NCBI RefSeq assembly: GCF_003347205.1
Contig: NZ_QQBJ01000025.1
Span: forward strand, 39,565 to 103,564
Source: Mycolicibacterium moriokaense
Lineage (GTDB): Bacteria; Actinomycetota; Actinomycetes; Mycobacteriales; Mycobacteriaceae
DNA length: 64,000 nucleotides
Reading direction: 5' to 3'
Under the pieces are notes generated by a model, which did no database searches, was not told the origin of the DNA, and saw nothing but the letters and a program-made list of their open reading frames with translations. The first letter of the stretch is position 1. Each line of letters opens with the position of its first letter. Below, one piece after another: positions 1-5,981 of this stretch. Position numbers and translations under genes: made by a program.

Positions 1-458
1 CGCGCGAACGCCTCGTCGACGCCCTTGGTCGCGTCGACGGGGATGCGGGCCAGCCGGTCCGGCTTGGTGGCGGCGACCTCTTCGATCTCGACGCCGCCCT
101 CGACCGAGCACATGGCCAGGTAGGTGCGGTTGGCGCGGTCCAGCAGGAAGGAGATGTAGTACTCCTCGGCGATGTCGCTGGCCTCGGACACGAGCAACTT
201 CTTCACGACGTGGCCCTTGATGTCCAGGCCCAGGATGTTCTGCGCGTGGGTGAACGCGTCGTCGGGGGTGGCCGCGTACTTCACTCCGCCCGCCTTGCCG
301 CGGCCGCCGGTCTTGACCTGCGCCTTCACCATCACCGGCTTGCCGATCTCCTCGGCGATCGCCTTGGCCTCCTCGGCCGTGTTGGTCACCCGACCCGGGG
401 TGGTGGGAACGTTGTGCTTGGCGAACAACTCTTTCGCCTGGTACTCGAAAAGGTCCAT
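1..458 (-). CDS. sucC: Succinyl-CoA synthetase (ADP-forming) beta subunit, 3' part cut by window edge
   Basis: The reverse-strand frame gives the N-terminal ~152 residues, beginning [15 protein letters not shown] and continuing through the ATP-grasp start with [16 protein letters not shown]. This is the typical SucC N-terminus. SucC pairs with SucD to make the TCA-cycle enzyme converting succinyl-CoA and ADP to succinate, CoA and ATP in the cytosol. The ATG is at 458; the rest of the gene, and presumably sucD, lies outside the window. No clear AGGAGG precedes the start. Instead three 17-bp repeats end five bases before it. In M. tuberculosis Rv0951 (sucC) is next to the M23 protein Rv0950c, as here. 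Confidence is high. Confidence 0.95.
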   Translation of the reverse strand, partial: MDLFEYQAKELFAKHNVPTTPGRVTNTAEEAKAIAEEIGKPVMVKAQVKTGGRGKAGGVKYAATPDDAFTHAQNILGLDIKGHVVKKLLVSEASDIAEEYYISFLLDRANRTYLAMCSVEGGVEIEEVAATKPDRLARIPVDATKGVDEAFA

Positions 459-463
459 CAGCT

Positions 464-514
464 CACTGTCTGTTCGATGTCACTGCCGCTTGACTGTCAC
501 TGCCTGTTTGACGT
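464..514. repeat. Three tandem 17-bp repeats in the sucC 5' leader
   Basis: Units 464-480, 481-497 and 498-514 each begin CACTG and end GT, with exactly 17-bp periodicity. Units 1 and 3 agree at 14 of 17 positions. The array ends five bases from the sucC start codon, so it is probably transcribed as the sucC 5' leader. A repeated operator, an RNA-level element, or a remnant without function are all possible. Confidence 0.6.
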
Positions 515-615
515 TGCTGTACGCCCCCGACGGGCTCGGGGGAACTTTATCGACACGAGCAGAGGACATCCGCACCGCCCACCGCTCATGTGGCAGATCT
601 CACCGCGGCCCGAGG

Positions 616-630
616 GTGATACAAGTCACA
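616..630. promoter_or_regulatory. CRP-type (Rv3676-like) binding site
   Basis: GTGATACAAGTCACA matches the mycobacterial CRP pattern GTGNNANNNNNCACA at every fixed position. It lies between divergent sucC (start at 458, reverse) and the M23 gene (start at 734, forward), so it could serve either. Binding is inferred from the motif only. Confidence 0.55.
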
Positions 631-733
631 TTCGGCGATGGAATACTCTCTCGGGTTGCCGAGATCATTGGGATTTGGTTAACGTCTAGCGGTCTAGATA
701 ACGTTCTGGTCACGACTCGAAGGATATTTCAGG

Positions 734-1858
734 TTGGCGGGGCAACGGTCGTTCGATTCTCCTGACGGAGTCGCGACGAATGCTCGCAACAGGTGGGTCG
801 ATCCCGAAGCCCCACAGGCCACCGAAATCACCGACATCATTCCTTTCAACGAGTTCGGCAAGCTCTGTGAGCTGGAGTTTCGCGACAACACCGCCTTCGA
901 TCGCGAATGCCAGGTCATCCACGCTCCCGAGCTCGACGACATGGCCGACACCGACGACCTGATCCCGATGCGGCTCGCCGTGCCGTCCGAGTTCCGCCCG
1001 GACGCCCGTGACGAACGCCGCACCGCGTCCTCGGGGTCCCCGCGCTCCTCGCGCGGCGCCCGCACCGCGACGCACGCCTACCGGGACAGCAACACCGACG
1101 TCAGCGACGGCGCCGCCGCCACCGACATCATCGACATGGGCGCCCGCCGGGCCGCCGCGCACCGCAAGGAGACCGCCAGCGCGGTCAAGGGCAGGCTGAT
1201 GATCGCCGCCATGGCCGCAGGCGCCACCGCCGCGGCCGCCCACTCGGTGATGAACAACTCCGAGACCGCCACCTCCGACACCGTGCTGGCCGCCGATCAG
1301 ACGACACTCGCCGCAGGCGCCGTATCCGGTTCCAGCGACGGCATGCAGGTGGTGTCCGTCGCGCCGGCGGCCGACTCCACCGTGCACGCCGAGGAGATCG
1401 TCAAGGCCGCCGCATTCGCCCAGGAACGGGCCGAGCGCGAGGCGCGACTGCAGCGGCCGCTGTTCGTGATGCCGACCAAGGGCGTGTTCACGTCGGGCTT
1501 CGGCTACCGCTGGGGCGTGCTGCACGCCGGCATCGACATCGCCAACTCGATCGGCACCCCGATCGTCGCGGCCGCCGACGGCGTCGTCATCGACGCGGGC
1601 CCGACCGCCGGCTACGGCGCCTGGGTCAAGATTCGGCACGCCGACGGAACCGTCACGCTCTATGGCCACGTCAACACCTGGACCGTCAACATCGGCCAGC
1701 GGGTGTGGGCCGGCGATCAGATCGCCACGATCGGCAATCGCGGTAACTCGACGGGCCCGCACCTGCATTTCTCGGTGCTGCAGAACGGCACGCAGTACAT
1801 CGACCCGGTGCCCTGGCTGGCCAAACGGGGCTTGAGCCCCGGCACGTACTCTCCGTAA
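734..1858 (+). CDS. M23 family peptidase (LytM-like), Rv0950c-type envelope protein
   Basis: This 374-residue protein has a long polar N-terminus, an Ala-rich hydrophobic segment near residues 153-170 that may anchor it in the membrane, and a C-terminal M23 domain from about residue 242. The zinc motifs are visible: HAGID (HxxxD) and HLH (HxH). M23 enzymes cut peptidoglycan peptides or regulate other lytic enzymes, so an extracytoplasmic role is expected. The start is TTG at 734, preceded by AAGGA at a suitable distance; an ATG further in would lose conserved-looking sequence. Upstream lies a CRP-type site. The next gene starts two bases after the stop, suggesting one transcript. Substrate is not known. 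Confidence 0.85.
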   Translation: MAGQRSFDSPDGVATNARNRWVDPEAPQATEITDIIPFNEFGKLCELEFRDNTAFDRECQVIHAPELDDMADTDDLIPMRLAVPSEFRPDARDERRTASSGSPRSSRGARTATHAYRDSNTDVSDGAAATDIIDMGARRAAAHRKETASAVKGRLMIAAMAAGATAAAAHSVMNNSETATSDTVLAADQTTLAAGAVSGSSDGMQVVSVAPAADSTVHAEEIVKAAAFAQERAEREARLQRPLFVMPTKGVFTSGFGYRWGVLHAGIDIANSIGTPIVAAADGVVIDAGPTAGYGAWVKIRHADGTVTLYGHVNTWTVNIGQRVWAGDQIATIGNRGNSTGPHLHFSVLQNGTQYIDPVPWLAKRGLSPGTYSP

Positions 1859-1860
1859 GT

Positions 1861-2445
1861 GTGAGTGACTCGGACCTTCCCGATCAGTCCGACGACGATT
1901 CGTCTCCCCCGTCCGACGGGCTCTCCGCACCCAAGACGAGCATCATCCGGCGTGCGCCGACGGGGTCCCTGCCCACGCTGGACGAACCGCGCACCGCTCA
2001 CATCGGCACCGATCACCCCGAGCTGCAGACCGCCTACATTCCGCGGGCCAGGCCGGTAGCGATCCGGGGGCACCGCGGGGCGCGCCCGAAAGCGGCGGCG
2101 GCAACCGCGGTGTTCGCGATCGTCAGCGGGTGGGCCACCGCCGTCATCGCCACGGACCTGATCACCGGCTGGTGGACATCCGACCGGCTGTTCTGTGTCG
2201 CGGTCGGCTTTCTCACGCTGGTGTCGGCGGGAGCGCTCATCGGCGGGTTGATCGCGCTTCTGCTGCGTCGCCGAATGGCCCGCCTGCTGATCGTGGTGGG
2301 TTCGGTGATCGGGTTGATGATCTTCGCGAGCCTCTTCGTGGCGGGCGCCAAGCTCGCGCCCGTCGTCTACGCGATCCCGTCACTGCCGCTGATCACGATC
2401 GTGCTCACGCTGCTGCCCGCCACCGCCCGCTGGGCCCGGCCGTAG
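1861..2445 (+). CDS. Conserved membrane protein of unknown function
   Basis: This 194-residue protein starts with GTG two bases after the M23 gene stop, so the two are probably co-transcribed. Residues 1-75 are polar, acidic and Pro-rich, with no signal peptide. Residues ~78-190 hold four hydrophobic segments separated by short Arg-containing loops (for example LLLRRRMARLL), consistent with a small four-helix membrane protein with a cytoplasmic N-tail. I do not recognise a family with certainty. The pairing with a peptidoglycan-type M23 protein hints at an envelope role, but this is inference. Confidence 0.75.
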   Translation: MSDSDLPDQSDDDSSPPSDGLSAPKTSIIRRAPTGSLPTLDEPRTAHIGTDHPELQTAYIPRARPVAIRGHRGARPKAAAATAVFAIVSGWATAVIATDLITGWWTSDRLFCVAVGFLTLVSAGALIGGLIALLLRRRMARLLIVVGSVIGLMIFASLFVAGAKLAPVVYAIPSLPLITIVLTLLPATARWARP

Positions 2446-2473
2446 CCGCCGCGGCGGATACGTCATCACCGAG

Positions 2474-2523
2474 ATCTGCAGGATGGCTGTGGTTGTTTGG
2501 CGAACCACGACCGCCCTGCAGAT
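2474..2523. terminator. Strong 50-nt hairpin after the M23/membrane-protein pair
   Basis: Outer arms ATCTGCAGG (2474-2482) and CCTGCAGAT (2515-2523) are perfect. Inner arms GTGGTT (2489-2494, plus flanks) and AACCAC pair around an 8-nt loop, giving about 20 pairs with one or two mismatches. It lies 29 bases after the stop of the upstream gene. It lacks a clear U tract, as is common in mycobacteria. Terminator is the simplest reading; a small repeat element is the alternative. Confidence 0.5.
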
Positions 2524-2594
2524 TTCGCGCAGGTCCCGCTGAGAATGTGCGCGCGGTCGGTATGCGGGCCGAAGTCGTCCTGAGCCCCTCCCTT

Positions 2595-2616
2595 CACATG
2601 CATATATGCGCATGTG
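2595..2616. promoter_or_regulatory. Candidate operator (7-bp inverted repeat) before the SRPBCC gene
   Basis: CACATGC (2595-2601) and GCATGTG (2610-2616) form a perfect inverted repeat with an AT-rich 8-nt spacer, in an otherwise GC-rich region. It ends 32 bases before the ATG and just ahead of the GAAGGGAGGA ribosome site, a usual place for a repressor operator. No cognate regulator is adjacent. Confidence 0.35.
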
Positions 2617-2648
2617 TACATTGGTGCCCGGAAGGGAGGAAACGATTG

Positions 2649-3143
2649 ATGTTCGAATTCACCGAGACGATCGTCATCGAGGAATCGGCCGAGCGGGTGT
2701 GGGAGGTGATGCGCGACGTCGACAAGTGGTGGCTGCCGTCGAATCCCGAGCACATCAGCCTCGAGCATCTCGACGACAGGCCGGCGACGGAAGTCGGTGC
2801 CCGGCTGCGGATTCGGGAGAAGGTCGCAGGCATCCCCGCCGATGCGGTGGGCGCGATCACCGCGGTGGAACCAGGTGCGGCGGTGACGTGGGACGCCGAC
2901 GCGACCTACCGTCTGCTGGGCCTGAGCGTCGACGTCGGCGAGGGCGTGACCTGGCGGGTCCAACCGGAGGGGCCATCGTCCACGGTCGTCAGCGCCCATG
3001 TGTGGGCGACGTTTCCGCCGGGGATCTTCGGCAAGGTGGTGGCGTTCGTGTTCGTCCGCCTGCTCAACGGAATCGCCAAGGACCGCGAGCACGCGCGCAC
3101 CGAATTGCGCTACCTCAAGGCGACGATCGAGCAGCAGGCCTAG
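2649..3143 (+). CDS. SRPBCC (START/polyketide-cyclase-like) domain protein
   Basis: This 164-residue protein begins MFEFTETIVIEESAERVWEV, the usual opening of SRPBCC proteins, in which a first beta strand is followed by a helix with the xxVWxxxxD motif. It covers one whole domain and nothing else. Such domains bind hydrophobic ligands in a deep cavity; ligand and role cannot be told here. The ATG at 2649 is preceded by GAAGGGAGGA (2631-2640) at good spacing. It converges with uvrD1, overlapping by four bases. A preceding inverted repeat may regulate it. Confidence 0.8.
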   Translation: MFEFTETIVIEESAERVWEVMRDVDKWWLPSNPEHISLEHLDDRPATEVGARLRIREKVAGIPADAVGAITAVEPGAAVTWDADATYRLLGLSVDVGEGVTWRVQPEGPSSTVVSAHVWATFPPGIFGKVVAFVFVRLLNGIAKDREHARTELRYLKATIEQQA

Positions 3144-5452
3144 AGCTTGTGTACGGGGGCGTGGTTGTGCATCAACTTCACCCGGCCCGCGCTGCCGAAG
3201 TCGATGAGGGACATGGCCGACTCCCCCATCCCGGACACCTCTTCGACGCGGCCGAGGCCGTACTTGTCGTGGCTGACCCGGTCGCCCGGTTCCAGCACGA
3301 TCATCGGCCGCTTGCCCGCGGCCGCGCGCGCCGGCGACGGCCGCGGGGTGCCGAAGCGGCCGGCCCCGCTGACCGGTGCCGACAGAGACGGCGCCGGGTC
3401 GACCCGCCGCCAGTCGATCAACTCCTGCGGGATCTCCTGCAGGAAGCGCGACTCCGGGTTCAGCATAGGCTGGCCCCACGATGAGCGGACCTTGGCCCGG
3501 CTGAGGTAAAGCCGTTGGCGCGCACGGGTTATCCCGACGTATGCCAGCCGCCGCTCCTCGGAGAGCTCGGTGGGATCGCCGAGCGCCCGCATGTGCGGGA
3601 ACATGCCGTCCTCCCAGCCGGTCACGAACACGACGGGGAACTCCAGGCCCTTCGCGGTGTGCAGCGTCATCATGGTGACCACGCCCGCGCCGTGCTCCGG
3701 CAACTCGTCGGCGTCGGCGACCAGTGACACGCGCTCCAGGAACGCCGCCAGCACGCCCGTGTCGGGCACGTCCTCGTCGTCCAGGTCGGTGCCCTGCGCT
3801 TCGGCGTTCGCCAGGTCGGTGCTGAATTCGTGCGCGACGCTGACCAATTCGTTGAGGTTGTCCAGGCGCGCCAGATCCTGCGGATCGCTGGAGGCCTCCA
3901 GTTCCGAGCGGTAGCCGGAGCGCTCCAGCACGGCCTCGACCAGTTCCCCCAACTCGCCGTCGAGGCGCCCGCGCAAATCGTCGAGCAACTCGACGAAACC
4001 GGCGATGCACTTCTGCGCGCGCGTGTTCAGCATCGGCACCTTGCCGTCGGCGGCGGCCTGCAGTGCGTCGTTGAAGCTGGCGCCGGTGTTCTCGGCGTAG
4101 ACCGCGACACACGCCTCGGCCCGGTCACCGATGCCCCGCCGCGGCGTGTTCAGGATCCGCCGCATGCTGACCGAGTCGCCGGGGTTGTCGAGCACTCGCA
4201 GGTAGGCGACGATGTCGCGGATCTCTTTGCGCTCGTAAAAGCGAACGCCCCCAACGACTTTGTAGGGGATACCGGCGCGGATGAACACCTCTTCCAGCGC
4301 GCGCGACGAGTTGTTGGTGCGGTAGAACACCGCGACGTCGTTGTACGTGATCTCGCCGCGGTCGCCGAGCGCGTCGATCTCCTCGGCGACGAACCGCGCC
4401 TCGTCGTGCTCGTTGTCGGCGACGTAGCCGACGATGAGTTCGCCCTCACCCGCGTCGGTCCACAGCCGCTTCTCGCGGCGCCCGCTGTTGCGCGAGATCA
4501 CGGAGTTGGCCGCCGACAGGATGTTCTGCGTCGAGCGGTAGTTCTGCTCGAGCAGAATCGTTGTGGCATTGGGGAAGTCGCGCTCGAAGTCTTCGATGTT
4601 GCGGATGGTGGCGCCACGGAACGCGTAGATGGACTGGTCCGCGTCGCCCACCACGCACAGTTCCGCGGGGGCGACGGACTCGTCGGGCCCGCTGGTCGCG
4701 CCGCCGACCAACTCGCGCACCAGCACGTACTGGGCGTGGTTGGTGTCCTGGTACTCGTCGACGAGGATGTGCCGGAACCGCCGCCGGTAGTACTGGGCGA
4801 TCTGCGGAAACGCTTGCAGCACAGCGACTGTCTCGCCGATCAGGTCGTCGAAGTCCAGCGCGTTGGCCGCGCGCAGGCGACGCTGGTATTCGGCGTACAC
4901 CTCGGCGATGATGCGGGCCAGCTCCTCCTCGGCTTCGGAGGCCTCGGCCGCGGCCTGCTCCGGGCCGATCAGCTCGTTCTTCAGGTTCGAGATGCCGTTG
5001 GCCAGCAGCCGCGGCGAGTACCGCTTGGTGTCCAGCCCCATGTCCTTGCCGATCATCAGCAGCAGGCGGCGCGAGTCGTCGGCGTCGTAGATGGAGAAGT
5101 TGGAGTTCAGCCCCGGCAGCAGCGAGGCCTGGTTGCGCAGGATCCGCACGCAGGTGGAGTGAAACGTCGACACCCACATCGCCCTGGCCCGCGGGCCGAC
5201 CAACTGCACCACCCGCTCGCGCATCTCGGCGGCGGCCTTGTTGGTGAACGTGATGGCCAGCACCTGGCCCACGCCGACGTCGCGGGCGGCCAGCAGGTAG
5301 GCGATGCGGCGGGTCAGCACGGCGGTTTTGCCCGATCCGGCGCCCGCCACGATCAGCAGCGGGGTGCCGACGTGCAGCACAGCCTGGCGCTGCTGGGGGT
5401 TGAGCCCGTCGAGAAGCTGGTCGGCGGCCGAGTCGGTTACGTGCACACTCAT
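3140..5452 (-). CDS. uvrD1: ATP-dependent DNA helicase UvrD1/PcrA
   Basis: This 770-residue superfamily-1 helicase has all the expected motifs in order: Walker A AGAGSGKT (residues 36-43), motif Ia TFTNKAAAEMR, motif II LVDEYQDTN, motif III GDADQSIYAFRGA, motif IV QNYRS, motif V TLHTAKGLEF and motif VI VGITRAR. The C-terminus carries a Tudor-like tail (GDRVSHDKYGLGRV) used by PcrA/UvrD to bind RNA polymerase or Ku. It unwinds DNA in nucleotide-excision and strand-break repair. Length and context match M. tuberculosis Rv0949. In mycobacteria UvrD1 is stimulated by Ku, and ku is encoded in this window near 49 kb. Confidence 0.95.
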   Translation of the reverse strand: MSVHVTDSAADQLLDGLNPQQRQAVLHVGTPLLIVAGAGSGKTAVLTRRIAYLLAARDVGVGQVLAITFTNKAAAEMRERVVQLVGPRARAMWVSTFHSTCVRILRNQASLLPGLNSNFSIYDADDSRRLLLMIGKDMGLDTKRYSPRLLANGISNLKNELIGPEQAAAEASEAEEELARIIAEVYAEYQRRLRAANALDFDDLIGETVAVLQAFPQIAQYYRRRFRHILVDEYQDTNHAQYVLVRELVGGATSGPDESVAPAELCVVGDADQSIYAFRGATIRNIEDFERDFPNATTILLEQNYRSTQNILSAANSVISRNSGRREKRLWTDAGEGELIVGYVADNEHDEARFVAEEIDALGDRGEITYNDVAVFYRTNNSSRALEEVFIRAGIPYKVVGGVRFYERKEIRDIVAYLRVLDNPGDSVSMRRILNTPRRGIGDRAEACVAVYAENTGASFNDALQAAADGKVPMLNTRAQKCIAGFVELLDDLRGRLDGELGELVEAVLERSGYRSELEASSDPQDLARLDNLNELVSVAHEFSTDLANAEAQGTDLDDEDVPDTGVLAAFLERVSLVADADELPEHGAGVVTMMTLHTAKGLEFPVVFVTGWEDGMFPHMRALGDPTELSEERRLAYVGITRARQRLYLSRAKVRSSWGQPMLNPESRFLQEIPQELIDWRRVDPAPSLSAPVSGAGRFGTPRPSPARAAAGKRPMIVLEPGDRVSHDKYGLGRVEEVSGMGESAMSLIDFGSAGRVKLMHNHAPVHKL

Positions 5453-5487
5453 GTCCGCCCTAACTTACCGCCGCGGGTCGACACTCT

Positions 5488-5516
5488 TTGCCTGGCGGCG
5501 GCCCAGATGGCACACT
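5488..5516 (+). promoter_or_regulatory. Promoter of the chorismate mutase leader transcript
   Basis: TTGCCT (5488-5493) and CACACT (5511-5516) are separated by 17 bp. The -10 has the conserved A at its second and T at its sixth position. The predicted first transcribed base is the G of the GTG at 5523, so the leader peptide would be translated from a leaderless transcript. Confidence 0.5.
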
Positions 5517-5522
5517 TATTCG

Positions 5523-5582
5523 GTGCTCAACAAGCAGGGACGATTTTTCTACGGGTACCGGCCAGCGGTGCCCGTGGTCTAG
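5523..5582 (+). CDS. Putative Phe/Tyr leader peptide (19 codons) upstream of chorismate mutase
   Basis: GTG at 5523 opens a 19-codon frame ending in TAG at 5580-5582. It contains the aromatic run RFFYGYR (TTT TTC TAC GGG TAC). Four aromatic residues out of five, placed just before an RNA hairpin and 111 bases upstream of a gene for Phe/Tyr synthesis, is the signature of an attenuation leader peptide. The promoter places the transcription start on the GTG. The peptide would have no function as a product; ribosome movement over the aromatic codons is the sensor. This is inferred from sequence and would fail if the frame is not conserved in relatives. Confidence 0.6.
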   Translation: MLNKQGRFFYGYRPAVPVV

Positions 5583-5608
5583 CTGCTTCCCTTCAGCCCC
5601 GCGGTCCG
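5551..5608 (+). promoter_or_regulatory. Attenuator: 1:2 hairpin and alternative 2:3 antiterminator
   Basis: Region 1 (5551-5560, covering both Tyr codons) pairs with region 2 (5566-5575) in a 10-bp stem with a 5-nt loop. Alternatively region 2 (CGG 5566-5568 and CCGTGG 5572-5577) pairs with region 3 (CCGCGG 5599-5604 and CCG 5606-5608). This would block the downstream terminator. A ribosome stalled at the Tyr codons would cover region 1 and free region 2. A ribosome at the TAG would cover region 2. The geometry fits classical attenuation, but pairing was judged by eye. Confidence 0.5.
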
Positions 5609-5625
5609 CTTTCGGATCCGGGGCT
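5595..5625 (+). terminator. Attenuator terminator hairpin (3:4) before chorismate mutase
   Basis: AGCCCCG (5595-5601) pairs with CGGGGCT (5619-5625), and GGTCCG (5603-5608) with CGGATC (5613-5618), around a CTTT loop with one bulged C. That is 13 pairs, followed by CGTCTCTTGTGT, a weak U-rich tail. A second hairpin (CTCTTGTGTG 5629-5638 with CACACAACGAG 5669-5679) uses this tail. The ribosome site GGAG (5683-5686) stays free. Confidence 0.55.
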
Positions 5626-5693
5626 CGTCTCTTGTGTGAGGCCCGAAACCGGATGAACCCGCGAGGCCCACACAACGAGAACGGAGAATCGAA

Positions 5694-5963
5694 ATGACTG
5701 TCGAAGCCGAAGCGGTGCCCGTGCCTGATATCGATGACCTGCGCCAAGAGATCGACCGGCTGGATGCGGAGATCCTGGCCGCGGTGAAACGCCGCACCGA
5801 GGTGTCCAAGCTGATCGGCAAGGCCAGGATGGCCTCCGGCGGCACCCGCCTGGTGCACAGCCGCGAGATGAAGGTCATCGAGCGCTACAGCGAACTCGGC
5901 CCCGACGGCAAAGACCTGGCGATGCTGTTGCTGCGCCTCGGCCGCGGCCGCCTCGGCCACTGA
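5694..5963 (+). CDS. Chorismate mutase, AroQ-delta type (Rv0948c-like)
   Basis: This 89-residue cytoplasmic enzyme converts chorismate to prephenate, the first committed step to Phe and Tyr. It shows the short AroQ helical layout, with the catalytic Arg-rich first helix (DDLRQEIDRLDAEILAAVKR), then KLIGKARMASGG and a C-terminus RLGRGRLGH. The tail is the part that contacts and is activated by the DAHP synthase AroG in M. tuberculosis, so the same complex is expected. ATG at 5694 follows GGAG with seven bases between. It is preceded by a putative Phe/Tyr attenuator, which would add transcriptional control to the known feedback control. A second, secreted chorismate mutase lies at 13764-14336. 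Confidence 0.92.
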   Translation: MTVEAEAVPVPDIDDLRQEIDRLDAEILAAVKRRTEVSKLIGKARMASGGTRLVHSREMKVIERYSELGPDGKDLAMLLLRLGRGRLGH

Positions 5964-5981
5964 CCGGCCGCGCCCAAATCG

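Noticed and set aside
2466-4112. Long open frame on the reverse strand overlapping uvrD1 and the SRPBCC gene
   Set aside because: Arg/Gly-rich translation without domains, lying in another frame of clearly real genes; a high-GC shadow.
3830-5656. 608-codon forward open frame opposite uvrD1
   Set aside because: Antisense to a protein with all helicase motifs; composition and lack of motifs show it is a codon-bias artefact.
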